A stretch of 64,000 nucleotides of DNA from Trichosporon coremiiforme. Lineage: Eukaryota > Basidiomycota > Tremellomycetes > Trichosporonales > Trichosporonaceae. Numbering within the stretch: position 1 is the stretch's first letter; each line of letters starts with the position of its first letter. The position numbers were made by a program, and so were the translations under genes. The stretch spans positions 372,001-436,000 of the forward strand of contig BCJJ01000015.1 of assembly GCA_039545355.1 (NCBI GenBank), in the 5' to 3' direction. Shown here in pieces: positions 56,212 to 64,000 of the stretch. A model generated the notes under the pieces. That model worked only from the letters and a program-made list of their open reading frames with translations. It did no database searches and was not told where the DNA came from.

Positions 56212-57616
56212 ATGCTCAGCCTGCGATCAAGGCTTGCTACACAGGTGAGTATCACCCTACTGGCTTCCCTCCCCTTTTCTCTAGAGGTTGCACAGCTCCA
56301 TCATGGGAATATGGAAGGGAGAGGCAGTCTTGCCGTGAAGAGTACATGAGCTGATTCCAGCTTCCCCGCCAGTGCCGGCAGTACGCCCAGGCCTGCGGCG
56401 TGCCCACGTTCGGTGCTGAGGCTGGCCTCTCCCCTGTCCGGTACCACATCTTCAAGACGCCGCTTGCGTACCCGCTCGGTCTGGAGCTGCAGAACGGTGT
56501 CGTCCAGGAGCGCCTGAAGCGCAAGCGTGAGGGGAAGGGCGGCAAGACGGACATGCTGTTTTTGCTTGGTGAGTGTGACTTGGGCCGGACGGCGGAGCCG
56601 GGTGGGCTTATGTACTGAGCTCCCGCGGGACTTAACCTGCGCATCGCCAGAACTGGCTGCTCTACGCCTCTCTCATATCGCGAAGTGGGAGGAAAGGCAA
56701 TGTGCAAGTAGAGTGGCTCGCTTCGCCCGCCCCCAGCCAAGCTAACCTCCAGAGCACACCCCGACCTACACAACGGGCCGGCGGGACAACACGCCGAATC
56801 CGGACGAGCTGCACCCCGAGGAGAAGAAGGTAGTAAATGTCGGCGCGTCGTTCCACATCACGAAGCGCGGCGGGCAGGTGACGTACCACGGTCCCGGGCA
56901 GATTGTGGGGTACCCGATCCTGGACCTGAACGAGATGAACACGCCCACGAGGTGCTACGTCGAGTACCTCCAGGCGCTGCTGGCCGAGTATGTGAGGGAC
57001 TATGGACTCAAGGTCGACGCGCCGCATGAGGACGGGCATGTTGGTGTGTTCAACGGGAGGAATGAGAAGGTGAGTGAAGAGTCAGAGCCGCGATAGCGGC
57101 GATGACGACGAGACCAAGAACGCTTCCCCTGTACTCGTCTGTCCTGAGATATGGGAGAAGGAAGCAGTGGTCTGCAAGGAGCAGCTGTGAGTTGGACGAT
57201 TAGCTAATGGCCAGCTCGCCTCGATCGGCATTCACCTCTCGCACAGGATAACCTCGCACGGTTTCGCGATGAACATCACGCCAGAGCCTGTATCGTGGTT
57301 CGACCTAGTCGTGGCCTGCGGTCTCGATGACGTGCGTGCCGTGTCACTGCACGAGCTCGTTCAGCGTCTCCCCACTCCGCCGTCTCACCTCCCTTCAGTC
57401 CAGGAAGTGTCCGAGGCCCTAGTGCCGCGATTCCAGAACACGTTCCAGAGGCAGTTCCTGCCCCTCTCAGCCGAGGCGACAAGGGAGGGCGAGCAAGAGG
57501 ATTTGGACTTTATACGCGAAATCGTGGAGCGGACGGAGCAGGAGGCCGAGAAATACGTCAAGGAGCAGGGGGGATGGCCCACCAAGCCGGACACGAGCAG
57601 GCCGCAGCCGGAGTAA
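56212..57616 (+). CDS. LIP2: Lipoyl(octanoyl) transferase, mitochondrial
   Basis: Four exons. The presequence MLSLRSRLATQ|LPRQCRQYAQACG leads to the LipB fold: EHTPTYTTGRRDN after a splice, then FHITKRGGQVTYHGPGQIVG with the invariant RGG..TYHGPGQ. GVFNGRNEK|LASIGIHLSHR carries the conserved active-site Lys, and WFDLVVACGL the catalytic Cys. LIP2 moves octanoyl groups from acyl carrier protein to the E2 and H subunits of mitochondrial dehydrogenases, the first step of lipoate attachment. The C-terminal ~80 residues (acidic/Gln-rich) extend beyond bacterial LipB, as in other fungi. It follows LSC1 on the same strand. Confidence 0.95.
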
Positions 57617-57687
57617 GCTTTGGTAGTAGGTTATGCATGTACACTTTTCTCCCTCTACGTTCTCATATTCTCATGTGTACTGAAGGA

Positions 57688-58792
57688 TTAAAGGGAGGAG
57701 CGGCAGCTGGGACACTCTGGCTCATCACACTTGACCCTCGTGGTTTGGCACGGGCGCTCGACAAAGTCGATACTGAGACTCGACTCACACCGGAACTCAA
57801 CCTCGTTGTCGGGGTCGTAAGCAGAGCTCGTCTCCGAGTTCAACAGCCAGCCATACTCGAACCCTTGCGAGGATCCCACCCTCAAGTCGGCGGGGTCGAA
57901 GTCTGCCAAGTCTCCCCACTCTGGCTCCGGCTCTGGCTCCGGTTGCAGCTGGAGCTCGGGTTGCAAGGCAGACGGTGCGTCGAAGTATCCCGTCGAAATC
58001 AGCGGAGAGAACGAGGTCGCGAACGGGGTCGCGAACGGTGCCGAGAGAGCGGGAGACACGAATGGCGTAGCCAGCGGTGGGGGAGCGAAGGGAGTCGCTG
58101 TCGCAGATGTGTCCTGTGACGTTTTAGAGAGCTGAGAGCGCTGAGAGTCGCGAGACGTTCGACGTGTAAAGCGCGGAGGAAGGGTTAGGTGGCCCGTTAC
58201 GGAGAGCCTACGTCTCTTCTCCCTCTCGCGGAGAGAGCTCAGGCGGGACTGTTGTTAGCGCTACCTCGTCCTTCAAGTGACGTTCCGAACAGGCCGACTT
58301 CATACTTTGGTCATCGTTCGACCTATGGATTAAGGGGGACGGTAGCCTGGGGCAGAGCGTTCGAGGACGGCGCCTCATGTCGTCTCCCCCATGAGAACTT
58401 ACCCCCATCTCGATGGATATCCGAACACGACGATGCTAAGGAGCCAAATGGCGGCACGAGATATAGTAGTCGTCATCGTAGAGGTATTGCTCGTCGGAGT
58501 GGGGAGGGCTTCGAGGTATGCCGATGGGCGAGGGGGCGAGGTGAGTGCGACTGATGCAGCAATGCTGGGCTGTCTGTTGTGTGTTGCGTCCCGACTGTGT
58601 GCTTGGCGGCTGTCCTTCCGGGGAGGGCACAGTCAAGCTGCTGGGTCTGGGGAGGACCTGGAGTCTGGAGATTGTGAACTGTGTGAGACGTCTTCCAGGC
58701 AGAGTACGACCTGTCTACAAGTCTTTCGGATCGTCTGCTAGTTGTGAGTCCAATAAGTGTTCGTCAGTGAGGGCGTTCCCTACGCCACTCAT
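57688..58792 (-). CDS. Unresolved gene; C-terminal exon supported
   Basis: The 3' exon (57688-58248, acceptor after CTAACAACAG) encodes SRLSSLREREKRRRLSV, a basic stretch, then Pro/Ala/Thr repeats (TPFAPPPLATPF), an acidic Glu/Pro run and a Cys-containing end (CDEPECPSCRSSL). A preceding exon ending before GTAAGT at 58402 (HRRVRISIEMG) fits in frame. Further upstream, an ATG at 58792 starts MSGVGNALTDEHLLDSQLAD, but I could not close the exons between these. I do not recognise the family. The basic then acidic layout would suit a nuclear regulator, which is only a guess. The 5' limit is tentative. Confidence 0.4.
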
Positions 58793-61101
58793 AAACGTGA
58801 TCAGTCTGCAATGAAGCAGCGTTAGTCTCCCGATCATCATTCCATTCCAGCATGCCTGGGGCTAGGGCGTTAGCTAATGTATCTGCAGTGTGACGAGTCA
58901 CGAAAAACACGAGCATGACCGTCACTCCGGTCAGCAGAACCTAGCTAGCATCAGTCATCTGTCCGCGGCCCACCAATGCACCAGCCAGTCGGCGACTCTT
59001 GCCACCCCGGCGTTCCCGGGTAGGCTGGCACCAGCGCGTGCGGCGAAACCGGGCCCCCGGTCCCTAGCGCATCCCTTTGCTGCCACTTTAGCCACAGATC
59101 CACTGATCCGCAATGACCCTCGTCAGAGTCGCTAACACATGCTGCTCCAAGCTCCATGCTCCACAAGTGGTACCTTGCGCAGACGAAGATGATGACGGGA
59201 GCATGACCGATAATGACCGACCCCGTATGCCTCGACCTTGAGCTTGTGCAAGCGTCATGAACGTGTGCTAGGCAGTAAGCTTTGGCGTTGAATTTCGGGC
59301 CCAAGATGCTGGCACCAAAGACCCCCCACTGCACAACGCTGGCGCAGTGCTGGCGCAGTCTCAAGACCTGACTTTCAGGCACAAGCTGGACAGGGATCAT
59401 AGGATCAGCCCAGGCACGACACGCATCTTGCGCAGCCTGACAGCCCAGAGCCCATACACGCAAGCATCGTCTGGGGGTCATGGTCCGAAGGAGTAGCGGA
59501 TGTCTGTCGCCGAAAGACATTGGCGTACGAGGCGCCGAGCACGCGATGTCGTTGGCAGACGACGAGGTGGGCGAGCGCGGACGAGACATTAGCAGAAAGG
59601 TGTGGATATGTGGATCGGTGGCGAGGGCGTCTGGCACTGGCACGCTGGCGTCCAAGTCTAGCATTGCAGGATAGGTGTTTGAAGACTGAGAGAGACGGGG
59701 CGTGATGGCGCGTGAGCATCTTTGTAGCGTGAGTAAGGCATGCATGGCGGCGTTACAAGTGGACTGGACACTTGGGCATATCGGGCAGAGTTCAGAACAG
59801 GAGGCGCGGTAGAATCGAGAGCGGGCGTTCGAGTTACAAGACCCGATAATCGAGCGTCGAGTGTCGAGTGGTGGGACTTGGGACTCGGCGGATGATGCAA
59901 GTGCGCAAGTGAGAATGGAGGTGCCCAAGGCAGAGGGAAGGGAAGGGAAGGGTCCTGGGTGGCCCGGGTGGCCTGGGTGGGGTTGAGGTACGCCCTAGTA
60001 GCCATAGCCCTGGCCGGCCCCAGCCGCTGCCGCTATGCCGCTGCAGCCGCCTCCAGCCTCCGGATGGATGGACTACTCTGCATCGGGCTTGGGTCTCCTG
60101 CCTGATGCCTGATGCCTGAAACCTGGGTGGGTGGTGCCGCTTACCGTATCCGGCTGGGCTCTCCCAGGCTTGCCTTCCTCCCAACAGGGGCCTCAGATGT
60201 GATGAACGCGGGGGAGTCTGCAATGCGAGCAGCTCTGGTCCGATCCTGAATCCACTCCCTAACTCGTCCTCCTGGCCATCCTTACTTCTGTGTTCTGTGT
60301 CCTGTGTGTCCTGTCCAACATCCATCCTTGCCCGTCCCAACAACCCCGGACTCTGGCATCGACACACTCTTTCCCTTCCCCACTCGACATCACATCACAT
60401 CACATCACCCACACACCACCGCACACCCCTTCCTCGACCCCGGGCACACTTCTCCCCATCACACACATCACACACGCTACAGTGAGTAACCCTCCCCTTG
60501 CACCACCCACCGCCCACCACCTTCGTCCTGCCTCTCGCCGCCGTCCTGGATGTTCTCCCACACCTGCAGTCCATCCGGTGGCCTGTGCTGTCGCCCGTAC
60601 CCGGGTTTCGCTTCCCTGTGCCCATCTTGCTTGCTTGGGTGCTTGGGTGCGCAGAGTGGCCACTGCAACACATTCCTCCCGCCGACCCGCCGACACCACC
60701 CCTTGGCACGCTGCCTGATCCCTCTCTCACGAGTCCCTCCTTGATTCCCCGGACGCCTCCTCGGCCCTTGACTGCACGTCTGCCTGCTCTGCACGGCTGC
60801 TCGCGGCTGCTTGCCCCGATCTGCACAGAGAGTGGTCGTTCTCGAAATGCCCCTGCCGCTCTGCTGCTTCTCTGACCTCTCCCACCTCATTGTCACTCCT
60901 TACCACATTCTATAATCACGCATAACACCCAAACCATAACATGGCCACTCTCAACGCTTGCCGCTGCTCATAATGCTGACATCGCTCATCGCCCATCAAG
61001 CCCCGTCGCCGCCTCCGTCGCATATCATCCACGCTCGTTCCCTCTCCAGCTCCTACCCCGAACACGAACCCCAGCATCGTTGGGCAGACCACTGGTTCGC
61101 C
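58793..61101. promoter_or_regulatory. Intergenic region and long leader of FHA-RING gene
   Basis: 2.3 kb. From about 60240 the plus strand is C/T/A-rich with CACATCACATCACATCACC near 60395-60412, like the other leaders. A GTGAGTAACC donor-like site at about 60481 suggests an intron in the 5' untranslated region. A minus-strand open frame of 264 codons (58951-59745) lacks family motifs and is not called. Confidence 0.4.
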
Positions 61102-63843
61102 ATGGCGCGCCCAGCAGGCAGGACCTCGTCGCCTCACGCACACGGCCACGGCCATGGCGCCGCGTCGCCGCCGACACGACCTTCGGCACTTCCGGGCGTG
61201 ACCCCGACGTCGCCCCGATCGTCCTTCCTGGGCAGCTTCATGCGGACGAGGTCCCGTGCTCAGAGCGTCACGAACGCCGTCGCAGGTGCAGTCCGGGGCC
61301 ATAGAGTCGGCTCACCGACTGTCGAGCATCCGAACCCGCTCAGTGGGGACGGCGGCGAGGTGTCGCGCAGCGTTTCATCGCCTCAGGCGGGCAACGGCCC
61401 CTCGACCTCGAACGGCCAGGATCAGGTCGTGATCCCCCCTGTCGACCCGTCCCTCCGGCGAACGCACCGAATCCGTCTCGTGCCTGTCCTCGAAACTAAT
61501 CGGTCCTTCACCTTCGCGCCCGTCCTGCGCAAGATGGGAGTCATGCACGTTCCTCCGGGCATCCTGCCCAGCATCGCCGCTGCTTCTGTCTCGGACGCCG
61601 GCCCGCTCGTTAACGGCCGTCCTCCTCCCTTGATCCTGAAGATTGGCCGCTTCACGGAGCGCTCCAATGCGAGCGCTAACGGCGCCAATGGGGCCGCCAC
61701 TGGGACCTCCCCTGGAGCCGCTGGCGCCGCAGGAGACGCCGCCGCAGTTGGAGGTGCCGCCGCGGACGGGGCAGCCAATGGGGCCTCCGCCCAACCGCAA
61801 CCTGCGTCTGTGCCCGGTGGAGGTGGGGGGGACATTGTCTCGGCACGAGCCGCGTTCAAGAGCAAGGTCGTGAGCCGCGCACACGCCGAGATTTGGTGTG
61901 AGCCGGGAGGAAAGGTGAGTACTGGTTGGCCAGTGTTCTGCGAATTAGCGCAGCGCAGCTCGGCTCGTGGGCCGCGGCTCGAGGGCGCGGGGCGCAGGCT
62001 TCGACATCCGCGAGATGCTTCACATGCTCTTGGCTGACACACAGTTCTACATCCGCGACACGGCGAGCTCGTCTGGCACCTTCCTGAACCACATCCGCCT
62101 GTCGAGCCCCAATGTGCAGAGCCGCCCGCAGCTGCTCAAGGATGGCGACGTCTTGCAGCTCGGCGTCGACTACCAGGGCGGCACAGAGGAGATGTACCGC
62201 TGCGTCAAGATGCGCGTAGAGATTGGCCGCGACTGGCAGCAGCGCGGAAATAACGAGTTCAAGTGAGCTCACAGTGTGGGTAGCCGAGCTGACGTCAGTG
62301 CGAACGCGATGAAGCAACTGAAGGCCCTCGGAGGCGGCGAGGAGGGCAAGGGATCCCAGATGTCGCCCTCAACGGCGCGCAAAGGCAAGGCGAGCGTCAC
62401 GGACTGTTGTATCTGTCTCTTCTCCGTCACCGTGTGCCAGTCGCTGTTCATTGCGTAAGTTCTCTTGCTGAATATGGCTAACTTGACCCAGACCGTGCTC
62501 CCATGTGTTCCATTACAAGTGTATCCGTCCCTTACTCGTGCAACACCATCCTGGCTTCTCCTGCCCGCTTTGTGTGAGTATAGCTATTAACCCTAGTGTT
62601 ACCAAGCTGATAGCAGCGCACATTTGCCAACCTCGAGGAGGACGTCGAGACGGAGGACGCGTGGGAGATTGCCTCTCGCCGTGCCTCGATCATCTCCCGG
62701 CGCAACTCGAACCACTCGATCCGCCTCCCGCAAGCGGGCGACTCGCCGAATACGGCGCCACGCGAGGCGCCCGGCGATCCGAGCACGAGCGTCGGGTTTG
62801 GGGAGAACAACGCCAGCATCGACGAGCTGCTCGCCGCGTCCTCGGGCCAACCGAGCGAGGACGGACGAGAAGAAAGGGAACAGCCACTCGCTCGGCAAAC
62901 CACCGCCGCCGGCGCACCTGGCGCCACGTCTGCACCAGCCGGCGCTGACCTGATCGACTTACGCTCCACATTAGGCGCCGGGGTAGAGGACGACGACATG
63001 GCAGCCGCCGTCAACGCCGCCGCGGATAGTGTCGCGGCGGACACGTCAACGACCTCGTCCGCCTCGCCGATGCCGATGCCGATGCCGATGCCGACCGCAG
63101 GCGCCTCGAACCACCTCGCCACGCCGAGCCGCGACAGGGAGTTCACACTGAACGCAACGACTCCGCTGAACGACGTCTTCCTCTCGACGCTCGTCCTGCA
63201 GCCTGGCGGGCAGGGTTCCGAGTCCTCCCTGTCGCACGCGGAAATCCGCGACTCCCCGATTCTGGAGGAGGACGAGCCGCCCCTGTCCCCGGACTCTCGC
63301 GGGAGCAGAACCGACTTCGAGAGCCCGATGCACTCGCGCCCGACCTCACAGCGTCCCTCCCGGCCAAGCAGCGCGAGTTTCCCCCCGAGCCGGTCGAGCT
63401 CGAACCCGCCCGCCCCCCGTACTCACTCCGCCGTGAGCGGAGCTAGCGGCGTCAGCGGCGCAAGTAGCGCGGCAGCCAACGGCGACTCGCGCGCATACAG
63501 TATCGCGACAGGTAGCAACGCGTCGCTCTCCACGCCGTCGCGGGATGCCTCGGAACAGCTCCAGATCCCCTCTGGCCCCGTGTCTGCGCTGAGCGGACCA
63601 AGCCACGGCGCGCTGGGTCTCGGCGGCCCCGGGATTGGACCCGGGATGGGAGGGCTGGGCTCCCCGCTGAGCCTGAACAGCCTCATCCCCAGCTTGCACC
63701 CGAGCAGCGGCAGTAGTATCTCCGAGTCGCCGTTTAACACACCCTTACTCGTCCCCGGAGCGGGCGAGCGCAAGGAGGGCCCGGCTGTCAGTACCGTGAG
63801 CTCTCTGCCCGCTGGGCCCGCGAGTCCGCCTCAGCACGCCTAA
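61102..63843 (+). CDS. FHA-RING E3 ubiquitin ligase, Dma1/Dma2 type
   Basis: Exons 61102-61914, 62045-62262, 62299-62454, 62492-62573 and 62617-63843 give 831 residues. FHA domain: PLILKIGRFTER, a long Ala/Gly-rich insert, then AAFKSKVVSRAHAEIWCEP, FYIRDTASSSGTFLNHIRLS and QLLKDGDVLQLGVDYQGG. RING-H2 domain: CCICLFSVTVCQSLFIA|PCSHVFHYKC then FSCPLC|RTFANLEEDVE, rebuilt across two introns. The ~430-residue tail is Ser/Pro-rich, with an (MP)4 run at residue ~540. Dma proteins are checkpoint ligases that delay mitotic exit and septation when the spindle is misplaced; animal relatives are CHFR/RNF8. The start at 61102 (MARPAGRTS) is chosen for its CGCC context; an in-frame ATG at 60973 is possible. 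Confidence 0.93.
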
Positions 63844-64000
63844 GGCTCCCTTTGAGTGGAGAGATTGAGCATTTCACGCACGCCCGTTCTTAGCATGTCC
63901 CGATTTCACGCATATACTTTCCACAGATATACCCCCCACCCCCTACCCTTGCTTCTCATTGCTTTGCCTGGTTGTCATGATGATAATATCTTACGTGCAC
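63844..64000. other. 3' flank of FHA-RING gene
   Basis: The last 157 bases are C/T- and A/T-rich, consistent with a 3' untranslated region. No further gene begins before the window ends. Confidence 0.5.

Noticed and set aside
58951..59745. Minus-strand open frame of 264 codons starting MHALLTLQ
   Set aside because: No recognisable motif, Cys/Trp/Ser-rich composition like translated non-coding DNA, no neighbouring exons. Possible orphan but not supported.
63064..63100. ATGCCG hexamer repeat (MPMPMPMP), also resembling ATGCCT units near 41680-41705
   Set aside because: Short coding microsatellites in disordered tails of two unrelated proteins; no sign of a shared element.

Overview
The window is nuclear DNA of a basidiomycete yeast, most likely a tremellomycete (Cryptococcus/Trichosporon side). 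The evidence is a GC-rich sequence and genes split by many very short introns (often 34-45 nt). These introns have GTGAGT/GTAAGT donors and a GCTAAC/GCTGAC branch point a few bases before the acceptor AG. Long pyrimidine-rich leaders precede several genes, and the encoded proteins match fungal housekeeping families. No rRNA, tRNA, transposon, virus or CRISPR was recognised. Exon ends were worked out by hand from splice signals and reading frame; most models close in frame.

Layout. (1) 175-2494(-): Sel1-repeat protein (Dsf2-like). (2) 2495-9193: a 6.7 kb divergent gap without a convincing gene. (3) 9194-13447: BEM1-type polarity scaffold, convergent with a protein carrying a forkhead-like domain. 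(4) 14308-17835(+): BCL7-like protein and a 7-bladed lactonase. (5) 18051-21479(-): RFC1, the large clamp-loader subunit. (6) 23159-25980(+): C2-domain cytokinesis protein (Inn1/Fic1-like). (7) 26047-31392: acinus-like SAP protein, HbrB/Bit61 TORC2 subunit, BET3 (TRAPP) and POP7 (RNase P/MRP), arranged as alternating divergent and convergent pairs. (8) 31503-36033: PAF-acetylhydrolase-like lipase and an external Ca2+-dependent NADH dehydrogenase. (9) 36185-43675(-): a probable mitochondrial protein and a 1733-residue disordered protein with a conserved cysteine motif. (10) 43676-48384: a second gene-poor stretch with several unrelated short tandem repeats. (11) 48385-53424: RIM20 (pH signalling/ESCRT), a HYPK-like protein and PSF1 (GINS). 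(12) 54085-57616(+): LSC1 and LIP2, neighbouring mitochondrial genes linked through the TCA cycle. (13) 57688-58792(-): an unresolved gene; then 61102-63843(+): an FHA-RING ubiquitin ligase (Dma1/Dma2 type).

There is no operon logic. Functional themes are polarity and cytokinesis (BEM1, Fic1-like, DMA), replication (RFC1, PSF1), mitochondria (NDE1, LSC1, LIP2) and pH/TOR signalling (RIM20, HbrB). The most interesting signal is the RFC1 N-terminus. It has a PCNA-binding-like DIRGFF start and four repeated hydrophobic-acidic modules resembling SUMO-interacting motifs. Three of these are assembled across introns, and three introns in the region are stop-free multiples of three.
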